64,000 nucleotides of DNA from Amycolatopsis australiensis. GTDB lineage: Bacteria; Actinomycetota; Actinomycetes; Mycobacteriales; Pseudonocardiaceae. The translations under genes and the position numbers were made by a program. The stretch lies in NCBI RefSeq assembly GCF_900119165.1, contig NZ_FPJG01000006.1, forward strand, positions 5,394,001 through 5,458,000, given 5' to 3'. The notes under the pieces are model-generated. The model was given only the letters and a program-made list of their open reading frames with translations, was not told the DNA's origin and searched no databases. Below are positions 51,321 to 59,977 of the stretch, in pieces. Position 1 is the stretch's first letter. Each line of letters opens with the position of its first letter.

Positions 51321-51661
51321 CCGCGGAACGGCCGCACCTCGACCGGCAGCGGCGCGACGGCGTCCGCGAGCCGGCCGGCCCAGGTGAGTGCCGCGTCGAG
51401 GTCGGGGGCGGTGATGACGGTGAACCCGCCGAGGTGCTCCTTGCCTTCGCTGTAGGGCCCGTCGGTGACGACGGTGCCGCCGTCGGCCGCCCGCAGCACG
51501 GTCGCGGACGACGGCGGGTGCAGCCCGCCGGCGAACACCCACGCCCCGGCGGCCTTGAGGTCGGCGTTCAGCGCGTCGAGCTTCCGCGCGATGCCGTCGA
51601 GCACCTCCGGCGGCGGGGTCGGGCCGTCGGGCTGGTAGATGCTGAGCAGGTACTGCTTCAC
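51317..51661 (-). CDS. YCII-related DGPF protein, second copy
   Basis: A 114-aa protein starting at GTG 51661 ([13 protein letters not shown]), with [20 protein letters not shown] in the family position, where DGPY replaces DGPF. AAAGGAG precedes the GTG. It is coupled by overlap to the sigma factor, so the gene order is the reverse of the module at 43,321-45,689. Confidence 0.86.
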   Translation of the reverse strand: MKQYLLSIYQPDGPTPPPEVLDGIARKLDALNADLKAAGAWVFAGGLHPPSSATVLRAADGGTVVTDGPYSEGKEHLGGFTVITAPDLDAALTWAGRLADAVAPLPVEVRPFRG

Positions 51662-51840
51662 GTCGGCTCCTTTCGCTGTCTCGCCCCTCATACGAACGGC
51701 GCCCGGCCGGATCGACAGCGGCCCGCGACGGATTTTCCGTGGACCCCCCGGAAGGATCAAGCCGTGCGGCTCCACCCTTCCGAAGGGTGTTCGCCAACGG
51801 CCTCCGGTCCGCGGAGACCGGCATCCCGTAACCTCGGCGC

Positions 51841-52884
51841 GTGCCCGAGCTCGAACCGGTGACCGACGCCGTCCTGGCCGCCGCGAGCCCGCAGGACCGG
51901 CTCGCCCTGCTCGACGCGGCCGCCGTCCGGCACGTCGAGGGGCAGCGGCCGCCCAACACGCTCAAGGCCTACGCCCAGGACTGGCAGGTCTGGCAGGACT
52001 ACACCGCCGAAGCCGGGATCCCCGTGCTGTCGGCGTCGATCGGCGCGCTCACCGGGTTCGTCGTGTGGCTGGAACGCGGCCGCACCCTGCGCCCGGAGGA
52101 ACGGGCCGTGCCCGAGGTGCCGGAACGCGCCGCGCCGGCGGCGCCGTCGACGATCGAGCGGCGGCTCACCGGGGCGCTCGCCGGGCTGCGGCACCACAAA
52201 GTCGTCATCGACCCCGAGGCGAGCCGCGCCGCGTGGCGGGCGCTGAAGGGGTACCGGCAGCGGCTGGCCCGGGAAGGGATCCAGCGCGGCCGCGGCAAGG
52301 CCACCATGGTCACCCTCACCGACCTGCGGGCCATGTCGCGGGCGTGCCCGGACACGCTCGCCGGCGCCCGCGACCGGGCGATGCTCCTCATCGGGTTCCC
52401 GATCGCCGCACGGTGCTCCGACCTGGCGAACCTGCTCGTCACCGACGTGGAGCCGGTCGACGATCGGGGCCTGGCGGTGACCGTGCGGCACGGCAAGAGC
52501 ACCGGCGGCATGGTCGTCCCACGGCGCGAAAACCCCGACACCGATCCGGTGCGGGCGTGGCACGCGTGGCGCTCGGGCGCCGGGATCACCGACGGACCGG
52601 CGTTCCGCCGCGTCGACCGCCACGGCAACGTCGGCGAGGCGGCGCTGAGCACGGCCGGGGTCAACCAGATCCTCACCCGCGCGGGTGTGCGCGCCGGGCT
52701 GCCGTACCCGGTGACCGGGCACTCCCTGCGGTCGGGTTTCGCCACCGAAGCCCGCCGGGCCGGTGCCGACGACGTCGCCATCGCCGACCAGGGCCGCTGG
52801 GTGCGGGGCAGCCGCGCGCTGTACGAGTACATCCGGCGGGTCGACCAGTGGAACGACAACGCGGCGGGTGTGCTCGACCTCTGA
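51841..52884 (+). CDS. Tyrosine recombinase with Trp at the His/Trp position
   Basis: A 347-aa integrase-type recombinase. The core-binding domain spans residues about 20-150 ([19 protein letters not shown]). The catalytic residues seen are Arg in [13 protein letters not shown], Lys in RHGKSTGG, His-x-x-Arg in [10 protein letters not shown], Trp in ADQGRWVRG where most enzymes have His, and Tyr in [10 protein letters not shown]. Cre also has Trp at this place, so it may be active. Start GTG 51841 follows TAACCT by 6 nt. No att repeats or phage genes are seen near it. Confidence 0.82.
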   Translation: MPELEPVTDAVLAAASPQDRLALLDAAAVRHVEGQRPPNTLKAYAQDWQVWQDYTAEAGIPVLSASIGALTGFVVWLERGRTLRPEERAVPEVPERAAPAAPSTIERRLTGALAGLRHHKVVIDPEASRAAWRALKGYRQRLAREGIQRGRGKATMVTLTDLRAMSRACPDTLAGARDRAMLLIGFPIAARCSDLANLLVTDVEPVDDRGLAVTVRHGKSTGGMVVPRRENPDTDPVRAWHAWRSGAGITDGPAFRRVDRHGNVGEAALSTAGVNQILTRAGVRAGLPYPVTGHSLRSGFATEARRAGADDVAIADQGRWVRGSRALYEYIRRVDQWNDNAAGVLDL

Positions 52885-52885
52885 T

Positions 52886-53056
52886 TCACCGGGTCGGCCG
52901 TGCGCGGGTCGCGCCGACGATCTCACCGTCGAGGCGGGCGAGCCAGCTGCCGCAGACGCAGCGCACGTAGTCGAGCTGGCGGGTGACGGGCTGGGTCGCG
53001 GTCGCCGGCAGTTCGGCGAGCGGCCAGCCGCAGCGGGGGCAACGGTTCCGGTCCAT
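52886..53056 (-). CDS. 57-aa zinc-ribbon protein
   Basis: A small protein starting MDRNRCPRCGWPLAELP with a second pair in VRCVCGSWLARLDG: four Cys in two CxxC-type knuckles. It is divergent from the CGNR gene and convergent with the recombinase by a 1-nt gap. It may be a nucleic-acid-binding accessory; unknown. Confidence 0.65.
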   Translation of the reverse strand: MDRNRCPRCGWPLAELPATATQPVTRQLDYVRCVCGSWLARLDGEIVGATRARPTR

Positions 53057-53081
53057 GCCCCGATCGTGGTGTAATGGCTCA

Positions 53082-53591
53082 GTGCACTTCAACCCTTACG
53101 GTGGCCCGGCCGCGCTGGTGGCCGCCGACCTGGTCAACGCCGGTTCGGCGAGTGAGCTGCTGGACGGGATGGTCCGCAACGGCATGTCCATCGCGGCGCT
53201 GACCGAGGACGAAGCCGCGCGGATCGGCGAGTGGGCCGGGCGGCTGCGGCCGGTGTTCGCCGCGGCCCCGGCGGCCCGCCCGGACCTGGTCAACGCCTTG
53301 CTCGCGGAGGCGGCCTGCCGCCCGTACATCACCACCCACGACGGCAAGCCCCCGCACCTGCACTACTCCGCCGAAGACGCGGGCCCGGTCGGGCGCGTCC
53401 GCGCCTACACCGCCGGCGGCCTGGCCCACCTGGTGTGCGAGGCGCCGGACCGCCTCGGCATCTGCGGCCGCGAAGGCTGCGACACCGCGTACGTGGACAC
53501 CTCCCGCAACGGCCGCCGCCGGTTCTGCTCGACCCGCTGCGCGACCCGCGTCCACGTCGCCGAACACCGGGCCCGGCAGCTCACGGCGTAG
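53082..53591 (+). CDS. CGNR zinc-finger domain protein
   Basis: A 169-aa protein. The N-terminal part (LVAADLVNAGSASELL...) is an ABATE-like domain; the C-terminal zinc finger is ICGREGCDTAYVDTS followed by RRRFCSTRCATRVHVAEHR, the CGNR-type pattern with CATR in place of CGNR. These proteins are thought to be DNA-binding regulators. GTG 53082 was chosen from the frame; there is no ribosome site. Confidence 0.8.
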   Translation: MHFNPYGGPAALVAADLVNAGSASELLDGMVRNGMSIAALTEDEAARIGEWAGRLRPVFAAAPAARPDLVNALLAEAACRPYITTHDGKPPHLHYSAEDAGPVGRVRAYTAGGLAHLVCEAPDRLGICGREGCDTAYVDTSRNGRRRFCSTRCATRVHVAEHRARQLTA

Positions 53592-53625
53592 GGGTGGCCG
53601 ACGGATTTCGCGGCGGCCCGGCGCC

Positions 53626-53631
53626 TAGACT
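53626..53631 (+). promoter_or_regulatory. Leaderless -10 of the SGNH hydrolase gene
   Basis: TAGACT is 6 nt before ATG 53638; no ribosome site is present. Confidence 0.6.
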
Positions 53632-53637
53632 GACGAC

Positions 53638-54414
53638 ATGAGCAAGCGCTTAGTGGCTTTGGGGGACTCGTTCACCGAAGGGGTCGGGGACGACGATCCC
53701 GCCGCCCCGAACGGGGTCCGCGGCTGGGCCGACCGCACCGCCGAACAGCTCGCCGCCCGTGAGCCGGACTTCCGCTACGCCAACCTTGCCATCCGCGGCA
53801 AGCTGCTGCCCCAGGTGCTGGCCGAGCAGCTCGAGCCCGCGCTGGCCATGGCGCCCGACCTGGTCACCCTCTACGCCGGCGGCAACGACCTCATGCGACC
53901 CAAGGTCGACATCGACGCGCTCATGGTCGGCTACGAAGCCGCCGTCGAGAAGATCCGCGCGACCGGCGCCGAGCTGGTCCTGTTCACCGGCGTGGACGGG
54001 GTCGAAGACGCGCTGTTCCGCAAGATGCGCGGCCGGGTCGCCATCTACAACGAGCACGTCCGCGGCATCGCCGCCCGCCACGGCGCGCGGCTGGTGGACA
54101 TGTGGGCGATGCGGCAGCTGCGCGACCGGCGGCTGTGGGCACCCGACCGCCTGCACCTCAACCCCTACGGTCACACCGAGGTCGCCATCGCGGTCCTGGC
54201 CGCGCTCGGTGTCGAACACCCGCTGAAGGGTGTCGAACTGGGGCCGCGGGAGGTGCTCAGCCCGGCCGCGCGGCGCAGCCAGAACCTGCGGTGGGCGCAG
54301 GAGCACGCGTTGCCGTGGGTGCGCCGGCGGCTGCGCGGGCAGTCCTCCGGCGACACCATGACCGCGAAACGCCCGACGCTGGAGCCGGTCGGCTCAGTGC
54401 CGCTCCCCCGCTGA
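53638..54414 (+). CDS. SGNH/GDSL-family hydrolase
   Basis: A 258-aa esterase with block I VALGDSFTEGVGD, block III LYAGGNDLM and block V APDRLHLNPYGH, giving the Ser, Gly, Asn and Asp-His set. No signal peptide is present, so it is probably intracellular. The 60 C-terminal residues are basic and may be flexible. It overlaps the convergent TetR gene by 21 nt. Confidence 0.9.
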   Translation: MSKRLVALGDSFTEGVGDDDPAAPNGVRGWADRTAEQLAAREPDFRYANLAIRGKLLPQVLAEQLEPALAMAPDLVTLYAGGNDLMRPKVDIDALMVGYEAAVEKIRATGAELVLFTGVDGVEDALFRKMRGRVAIYNEHVRGIAARHGARLVDMWAMRQLRDRRLWAPDRLHLNPYGHTEVAIAVLAALGVEHPLKGVELGPREVLSPAARRSQNLRWAQEHALPWVRRRLRGQSSGDTMTAKRPTLEPVGSVPLPR

Positions 54415-55008
54415 CGCGCGCGGCCGGAGGCCGTCGAAGAGGATCGCCACGGCCCGCTCGCGCAGGCGCGCGTCCGGGCCGGCGTACTCGGCGGCTTTCG
54501 CCACGCCGATGATGACCGTGATCAGCTCGCCCGGGTCGAGGTCCTCGCGGACCGCGCCGGCGGCCTGGGCCCGCGACAGCAGCACACCCAGTGCCTTCAG
54601 CAGCCGCGCGCCGATGTCGGACTTCGCCTTCGGGACGCTCACCCCGGCCGCCGCAAGCGCCTCGAAGTAGGCGTTCTTCGCGCTGGACATCTCGATCCAG
54701 CTGGTCAGGAACGAGAAGAACGTCGCGCCCGGATCGGCCGAGCCGGCCTCGGCGACCGACTCGGCTTCGTCGGCGAACCGGTGCAGCCGCGCGATCAGCA
54801 CGGCTTCCAGCAGCGCTTCCTTCGTCGGGAAGTGCCGGAACACGGTGCCGATGCCGACGCCGGCGGCGCGGGCTACCTCCTCGGTGGGGGCCCCGGTGCC
54901 CTTGGCGGCGAACACGCGCTCCGCCGCCTCCAGCACGCGTGCCCGGTTGCGCCGGGCGTCGGCGCGCAGCGGTTTCGGCGCATGGGGATCAGTCGCGGCG
55001 GGGGTCAC
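54394..55008 (-). CDS. TetR-family regulator
   Basis: A 204-aa protein with DNA-binding region LEAAERVFAAKGTGAPTEEVARAAGVGIGTVFRHFPTKEALLEAV (segmented). It overlaps the preceding SRPBCC gene by 20 nt, so it closes the VOC-ArsR-SRPBCC-TetR unit. Start GTG 55008 is the most likely. Confidence 0.86.
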   Translation of the reverse strand: MTPAATDPHAPKPLRADARRNRARVLEAAERVFAAKGTGAPTEEVARAAGVGIGTVFRHFPTKEALLEAVLIARLHRFADEAESVAEAGSADPGATFFSFLTSWIEMSSAKNAYFEALAAAGVSVPKAKSDIGARLLKALGVLLSRAQAAGAVREDLDPGELITVIIGVAKAAEYAGPDARLRERAVAILFDGLRPRASAGERH

Positions 55009-55465
55009 CTCCCGATCGTAACGGGGCCGGGTCGGCGAGGGTGTCCAGCAACCGGGCCAGCGCCCGCGGGACGTGGGAGCGCCAGCCGCCGCCCATGATC
55101 CGGCGGGACACGCGCTGGAACTCGTCGTCCGGGTCGAAGCCTTCGTGGCTGAGGAACAGCCGCGTGCCGGTGCCCTCCGGCGCCAGCCGCCAGGTGACCG
55201 TCCACTGCGGACCCCAGCGGATGCTGAGCTTGCGCTCGGGCTCCACTTCGAGGACTTCGCAGTCGACCGGCCCGCCGGCGAACCCGGCCGCGGGCACCGG
55301 CTCGGCCAGCAGCCGGAACCGGTGCCCCACCACGGGCTTGATGTCGTTCGGCATGTTCAGCCAGCGCTCCAGCAGGTCCGGCTCGGTGAGCGCGCGCCAG
55401 ACCTTGCGCGCCGGGTGGGCGAGGAACTGGTCCACGTGGATCGCGGTCGGGTCGTCGCCGGTCAC
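54989..55465 (-). CDS. SRPBCC (AHSA1-like) domain protein
   Basis: A 158-aa protein with HPARKVWRALTEPDLLERWL, the typical opening of this family, and the closing segment GGGWRSHVPRALARLLD. It overlaps the ArsR stop by 4 nt. It is the third such ArsR-linked SRPBCC set in the window. Confidence 0.88.
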   Translation of the reverse strand: MTGDDPTAIHVDQFLAHPARKVWRALTEPDLLERWLNMPNDIKPVVGHRFRLLAEPVPAAGFAGGPVDCEVLEVEPERKLSIRWGPQWTVTWRLAPEGTGTRLFLSHEGFDPDDEFQRVSRRIMGGGWRSHVPRALARLLDTLADPAPLRSGGDPRRD

Positions 55466-55779
55466 AGGTCCTCCTCGTCGAGCAGGTCACGCAGGTCGGT
55501 CAGCTTGCGGCGCCAGAACCGCTCGTACGGGGTGAGCCAGTCGGCGACCTCCTCCAGCGGGCCCGCGTCGAGGGTGTAGACGCGGTTGCGGCCCTGCCGC
55601 CGCTCGCTGACCAGGCCCGCCTCCCGCAGCACCCGCAGGTGTTCGGACAGGCTGGGCCGGGCCATCGAGAAGCGGTCGGCGATGGCGCCGGCCGGCAGCG
55701 GGCCGTCCAGCAGCAGCCGCAGCACCTCCCGCCGCGCCGGGCTGGCCAGCGCGGCGAACACGTCGTCGTTGACCGGCAT
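55462..55779 (-). CDS. ArsR-family regulator
   Basis: A 105-aa regulator with FAALASPARREVLRLLL and the recognition helix MARPSLSEHLRVLREAGLV. Its ATG shares a base with the VOC stop. There is no metal-binding Cys pair. Confidence 0.88.
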   Translation of the reverse strand: MPVNDDVFAALASPARREVLRLLLDGPLPAGAIADRFSMARPSLSEHLRVLREAGLVSERRQGRNRVYTLDAGPLEEVADWLTPYERFWRRKLTDLRDLLDEEDL

Positions 55780-56165
55780 CAGCGCGGGACGGCGCCGAAA
55801 TCCGACGGCTGGAGCAGGCCGACGACGTGGCCGTCGAGGTCGGTGAACGAGGTCGCCCGCCCCCACGGCCACTCCCGCGGGTCCCCGACTTCGACGCCGG
55901 CCGCCCGCAGCGTGGCGACGTCGGTGTCGAGGTCGGTGGACTGCAGCTGGAAGTGCCGCGGGCCGGCGTCGGCCCCGGTGACCGGCTGGTCGGTCAGCAC
56001 CACGCCGGTCTTCGCCCCCTTCGGCGCGACCATCACGAACCGGCCGCCCTCGGGCGTGCGGCGGTCGACGAGCGCTTCGAAGCCGAGCTTGCCGACGTAG
56101 AAGTCGCGCGCGCGGGCGTGGTCGGCGACGGGCAGGGTCAGGAACTGCACGTGGGTGATCGTCAT
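55779..56165 (-). CDS. VOC-superfamily (glyoxalase-like) protein
   Basis: A 128-aa VOC protein with paired beta-alpha-beta modules: THVQFLTLPVADHARARDFYVGKLGFE and ATSFTDLDGHVVGLLQP. It may be a dioxygenase or resistance protein; the metal ligands are not all clear. ATG 56165 (7 nt after TATTGT) is chosen over the ATG two codons upstream. Confidence 0.85.
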   Translation of the reverse strand: MTITHVQFLTLPVADHARARDFYVGKLGFEALVDRRTPEGGRFVMVAPKGAKTGVVLTDQPVTGADAGPRHFQLQSTDLDTDVATLRAAGVEVGDPREWPWGRATSFTDLDGHVVGLLQPSDFGAVPR

Positions 56166-56172
56166 GCCCACG

Positions 56173-56196
56173 ACAATACGTAGGAGATTTCCTACG
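56173..56196. promoter_or_regulatory. ArsR operator and leaderless promoter
   Basis: The palindrome CGTAGGA-gatt-TCCTACG (56179-56196) abuts TATTGT (56178-56173, minus strand), the -10 of the VOC-ArsR-SRPBCC operon; it also touches the stop of the flavoprotein gene. Confidence 0.65.
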
Positions 56197-57712
56197 CGTC
56201 AAGCGGGAGGCCGAACCACCGCTCCAGAGCCGAACGCAGCGACTTGCGTTCGGTGTCGTCGGGCGCGGCCGAGCTCGACGCCCAGGCGACGTAGCCGTCG
56301 GGGCGGATGAGCAGCGCCGTCGCGTCGGCCTCCGCCTTGCCGGTGACCAGGTCGACGCGGTCGGCCCAGCCGCGCACGTCGTCGCCGAGCGTGCCGGTGA
56401 AGTCCAGCAGCAGCGGCCGGGCCGTCCGGGTCAGCTCCGCGAGCCGGCGACCGTCCTCGAGGACCAGGTCCGGGGCCCACCGGCCGTCGAGCGGGTGGGC
56501 GGTCGCCGCCGTGTAGCGGATGTCGGCACCCGACATGGTGTTCGCGATGTGCCGCACGGTCTCGGGCAGCCGGAGCAGCTCGCCGAACAGCTCGCGCAGC
56601 GCGGTCACCGGGCGGCCCGGGCCGATCAGCGCGGACTGGGCCTGGGTGTGCATGACGACCCGTTCGGCGGCCGGGCGGCGTTCGGCTTCGTAGGTGTCGA
56701 GCAGCCCCGGCGGCGCCCAGCCGTGGATCTGCGCCGCGAGCTTCCAGCCGAGCCCGATCGCGTCCTGCATGCCGAGGTTGAGCCCGGGGCCGCCGATCGC
56801 GGAGTGGACGTGCGCGGCGTCGCCGACCAGCAGCACGCGACCGTCCCGGAAGCGCTCGGCCAGCCGCGTGTTGCGGCCGTGCAGCCGCCGCGCCAGGTGC
56901 GGGCCGTCGCCTTCGGGCGGGCCCAGCGGGACGTCGGCGCCGAGGACGCGGCGGACGCTGGCGCGCAGCTCGTCGACGGTCATGGCGGTGTCGTCGCCGG
57001 TGTCGTCCGCGACCCACTCGATGGTGGTCACCGACGTGCCGGTCTCCAGCGTCGCGTAGACGAACAGCCCGGTTTCGGTGCGGTAGTGCGACAGCGGCGG
57101 GATGACGCCGTGACCCGGAACGCGCAGGCCGCCGGTGTGCGGGTCGACGATTTCCGGCGGGACGGTGACGTGCGCCGAGCGGGAGACGCTGTGCTCCTCG
57201 GTGACGCCCGGGAAGCCGATGCCGGCCAGTTTCCGCGTGACGCTGTGGCCGCCGTCCGCGCCGACGAGGTACCGGGCCTCGAGGCTGTAGGTGCCGTCCG
57301 GGCCGGCGACTTCGGCGGTGACGCTCTCCTCGTGCTGGTCGAGGCCGGTGAGCTCGTGGCCGTGGCGGATCTCGACCCCGAGCTCGGTCGCGCGCTCGGT
57401 CAGCATCGCCGCGATCCGCCGCTGCGGGACGGGCAGCACGTGCAGCGGGGCGTCCGGCGCGAGCGTGAGGTCGAGCGGCATCGCGCCGAAGACGAAGCGG
57501 GGCAGCGGACGGCCGAGCGGGCCCGCGAGCCGTTCGTGCAGGCCGCGGCGGTCGAGCATCCGGACGACCTGGCCGACCATGCCGTTGGCGCGGTGCTCGG
57601 TGGTCGGCTCGGGGAGCCGTTCGAGGACGAGGGGCCGGACGCCGGCGAGGCTGAGCTCGCAGGCGAGCATGAGACCGTTCGGGCCGGCTCCGGCGATGAC
57701 GACGTCGTGCAT
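56192..57712 (-). CDS. FAD-dependent aromatic hydroxylase (PheA/TfdB-like)
   Basis: A 506-aa flavoprotein with VVIAGAGPNGLMLACELSLAG (segmented GxGxxG), the middle motif YLVGADGGHSVTRKLAG, the FAD-ribityl motif VLLVGDAAHVHSAIGGPGLN and a C-terminal thioredoxin-like domain without active Cys. It fits tailoring or catabolic aromatic hydroxylases such as those related to RdmE. It follows a TetR gene on the same strand and is probably controlled by it. Confidence 0.9.
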   Translation of the reverse strand: MHDVVIAGAGPNGLMLACELSLAGVRPLVLERLPEPTTEHRANGMVGQVVRMLDRRGLHERLAGPLGRPLPRFVFGAMPLDLTLAPDAPLHVLPVPQRRIAAMLTERATELGVEIRHGHELTGLDQHEESVTAEVAGPDGTYSLEARYLVGADGGHSVTRKLAGIGFPGVTEEHSVSRSAHVTVPPEIVDPHTGGLRVPGHGVIPPLSHYRTETGLFVYATLETGTSVTTIEWVADDTGDDTAMTVDELRASVRRVLGADVPLGPPEGDGPHLARRLHGRNTRLAERFRDGRVLLVGDAAHVHSAIGGPGLNLGMQDAIGLGWKLAAQIHGWAPPGLLDTYEAERRPAAERVVMHTQAQSALIGPGRPVTALRELFGELLRLPETVRHIANTMSGADIRYTAATAHPLDGRWAPDLVLEDGRRLAELTRTARPLLLDFTGTLGDDVRGWADRVDLVTGKAEADATALLIRPDGYVAWASSSAAPDDTERKSLRSALERWFGLPLDA

Positions 57713-57807
57713 GGCGGAACTCCTTGGGGTGGCAGGAAAAGGGCAGGACGAATCCGCCCGGCGGGTGCCGGGCGCCCTCAGTGATCCGAGCGTGATTCGG
57801 GTAGGGG

Positions 57808-58428
57808 TCAGTGCGGGGCGGGCAGCCCCGCGGCGAGCCGGCCGAAGACGTCGCGCAGGAGGTCGGCCATCGAGCCCGTCGGGCCGGCGTGCAGCCACTG
57901 CTGGATCACGACGTTGAACGCGGCGACCACGGTGGCCGCCAGCAGCTGCGGGTAGATGTCCTTCGTGGCGTCGGTGCCGGTGCGTTCGGCGATCGCCTCG
58001 GCGAACTCGGTTTCGGCCGCCGCGGCGGCTTTCGCGAACTCGCTCTGCAGCGCGGGTTCGGCGACCATCAGCCGGATCCCGCTGAGCCACTGCTCGTCGG
58101 GGACCAGCTTTTCGGGTGTGCCCTCGCTGAGGGCGAACCCGGCCAGGGCCGCCTCGGTGACGGCGGTCCAGATCGGCTCGCCGGCGGGGCGCTGCCGCAG
58201 CTGCGCGGCGATCGAGCGGGCCCGCTCGAAGTGCCGCGCCGCGATCGCCTCGCCCTTGGTGGCGAAGTAGTTGCTGAAGGTGCGGGTGGACACCCCGACC
58301 TCGGCGGCGATGTCTTCGATCCGGACGTTGTCCAGCCCGCGTTCCACCGCGAGCCGGATGGCCGCCCAGCTCAGCGCGATGCGGGTTTCCCGCTTCTTGC
58401 GTTCCCGCAGACCGCCGTCGGTGTCCAT
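57808..58428 (-). CDS. TetR-family regulator
   Basis: A 206-aa protein with RIALSWAAIRLAVERGLDNVRIEDIAAEVGVSTRTFSNYFATKGEAIA (in parts, residues 15-60), the N-terminus of the MftR-like TetR group. ATG 58428 lies 6 nt after TATGGT on the minus strand. It is divergent from the MHS transporter and upstream of the hydroxylase. Confidence 0.88.
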   Translation of the reverse strand: MDTDGGLRERKKRETRIALSWAAIRLAVERGLDNVRIEDIAAEVGVSTRTFSNYFATKGEAIAARHFERARSIAAQLRQRPAGEPIWTAVTEAALAGFALSEGTPEKLVPDEQWLSGIRLMVAEPALQSEFAKAAAAAETEFAEAIAERTGTDATKDIYPQLLAATVVAAFNVVIQQWLHAGPTGSMADLLRDVFGRLAAGLPAPH

Positions 58429-58447
58429 GCCACGACCATACCGAATA

Positions 58448-58462
58448 TTGCAGATTCTGCAA
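58448..58462. promoter_or_regulatory. TetR operator
   Basis: A perfect 7-bp palindrome, TTGCAGA-t-TCTGCAA, with a third TCTGCAA-like half-site ATCTGCAAG 20 bp further on, lies between the TetR and MHS genes. Confidence 0.6.
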
Positions 58463-58581
58463 AGTTTCGATATCTGCAAGTTTCTCGGGCGCTCGGCGGA
58501 CGACTTCGTGGTCAACGATCGCCGAATCCGTCGACGGGCGTCACACTGTTGTGTGACATCGGTCACCGGAGGTGTTGCAAG

Positions 58582-59928
58582 ATGGTCTTGGGCGACAACG
58601 GCGTCACGCACAAAGTCGAGCCGGAAAGCAGATCAGGACGGGTACAGGTCCGGCGCGCCGCGCTGGCGAGCGCGATCGGCACCACGATCGAGTGGTACGA
58701 CTTCTTCCTCTACAACACCGCGGCCGCGCTGGTCTTCCCGCACCTGTTCTTCCCCGCGTCGAGCGCCTACGCGGGGGCGATGCAGTCGTTCGCGACCTAC
58801 GCGGTCGGGTTCGCCGCCCGCCCGGTGGGGGCCGCGATCTTCGGGCACTGGGGTGACCGGATCGGCCGCAAGGCGACGCTGATCGTCACGCTGCTGCTGA
58901 TGGGCATCTCCTCCGGCGTGGTCGGGATGCTGCCGGGGACGTCGGCGATCGGGATCGCCGCCCCGCTGGTCCTGGTGCTGCTGCGGCTGGTGCAGGGCAT
59001 CGCGATCGGCGGCGAGTGGAGCGGTTCGGTGCTGCTGGCGATGGAGTGGGGCGACCAGCGCAAACGCGGCCTGCTCGCCAGCTTCGCGCAGGTCGGTGTC
59101 CCGGTCGGGCTGGTGCTCGGCACCGGCGGGATGACGCTGCTGTCGGCGACCCTCTCCCCCGCGGCGTTCGACTCCTGGGGCTGGCGTATCCCGTTCCTGC
59201 TCAGCCTGGTGCTCGTCGCGGTCGGCCTGGTGATCCGGCTGAAGATCCTCGAGACGCCGATGTTCGCGAAGCTCGTCGAGAACCGGCAAACCGCGCGGAC
59301 GCCGGTGCTGGACGCGATCCGGCAGCACTGGCGGGAGATCCTGCTGTCGGCCGGGGTGCGCTTCAGCGAGCAGATGCCGTTCTACCTGTTCACCAGTTAC
59401 GTGCTGATCTACGTGGTGGCGCGGCACGAGTTCAGCAAGACGTTCGTGCTCAACGCGGTCCTCGTCGGCGCGGCGTGCGAGCTGGCGATGATCCCGGTGT
59501 TCTCGATGCTGTCGGACCGCGTCGGCCGCAAGCGGGTCTACCTGGCCGGGGCGGTGCTCACCGGCGTCATCGCGTTCCCGTACTTCACGATCCTCGCGCA
59601 CGGCAGCCACGCGCTGGTGTTCGTCGCGGTGGTGGTGTCGTTCGTCCCGCACGCGCTGCAGTACGGCCCGCAAGCGGCGCTGATCGGCGAGAGCTTCCCG
59701 ACCCACCTGCGTTACGGCGGCGCCGGGCTGGGCTACCAGCTGGCCTCGGTGTTCGCGGGCGGGCCGGCGCCGCTGCTGGCGACGTGGCTGCTGCACACGA
59801 CCGGGACTCCGTACTCGATTTCGGCGTACATCGTCCTGTCCGCGGTGGTGACGATCCTGTGCGTGATCTTCCTGCGGGACCGCTCGAAGGCCGACATCGA
59901 CGACCTGAGCGTGTACCAGCGGAGGTGA
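58582..59928 (+). CDS. MHS-family MFS transporter
   Basis: A 448-aa metabolite:proton symporter type MFS protein with twelve spans. The markers are ASAIGTTIEWYDFFLYN, the GDRIGRKATL loop, and VQGIAIGGEWSGSVLLAMEW. Relatives carry shikimate, alpha-ketoglutarate or betaine. ATG 58582 has GGAGG upstream. It is probably regulated with the hydroxylase, which would suit uptake of an aromatic acid; inference. Confidence 0.88.
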   Translation: MVLGDNGVTHKVEPESRSGRVQVRRAALASAIGTTIEWYDFFLYNTAAALVFPHLFFPASSAYAGAMQSFATYAVGFAARPVGAAIFGHWGDRIGRKATLIVTLLLMGISSGVVGMLPGTSAIGIAAPLVLVLLRLVQGIAIGGEWSGSVLLAMEWGDQRKRGLLASFAQVGVPVGLVLGTGGMTLLSATLSPAAFDSWGWRIPFLLSLVLVAVGLVIRLKILETPMFAKLVENRQTARTPVLDAIRQHWREILLSAGVRFSEQMPFYLFTSYVLIYVVARHEFSKTFVLNAVLVGAACELAMIPVFSMLSDRVGRKRVYLAGAVLTGVIAFPYFTILAHGSHALVFVAVVVSFVPHALQYGPQAALIGESFPTHLRYGGAGLGYQLASVFAGGPAPLLATWLLHTTGTPYSISAYIVLSAVVTILCVIFLRDRSKADIDDLSVYQRR

Positions 59929-59931
59929 CGC

Positions 59932-59972
59932 GACGAGGGCCCTCCCGCCGGGCCGGCGGGAGGGCCCTCGTC
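59932..59972. terminator. Strong bidirectional hairpin terminator
   Basis: Perfect 19-bp arms (GACGAGGGCCCTCCCGCCG and complement) with a 3-nt loop between convergent genes. Confidence 0.9.
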
Positions 59973-59977
59973 AGGTC

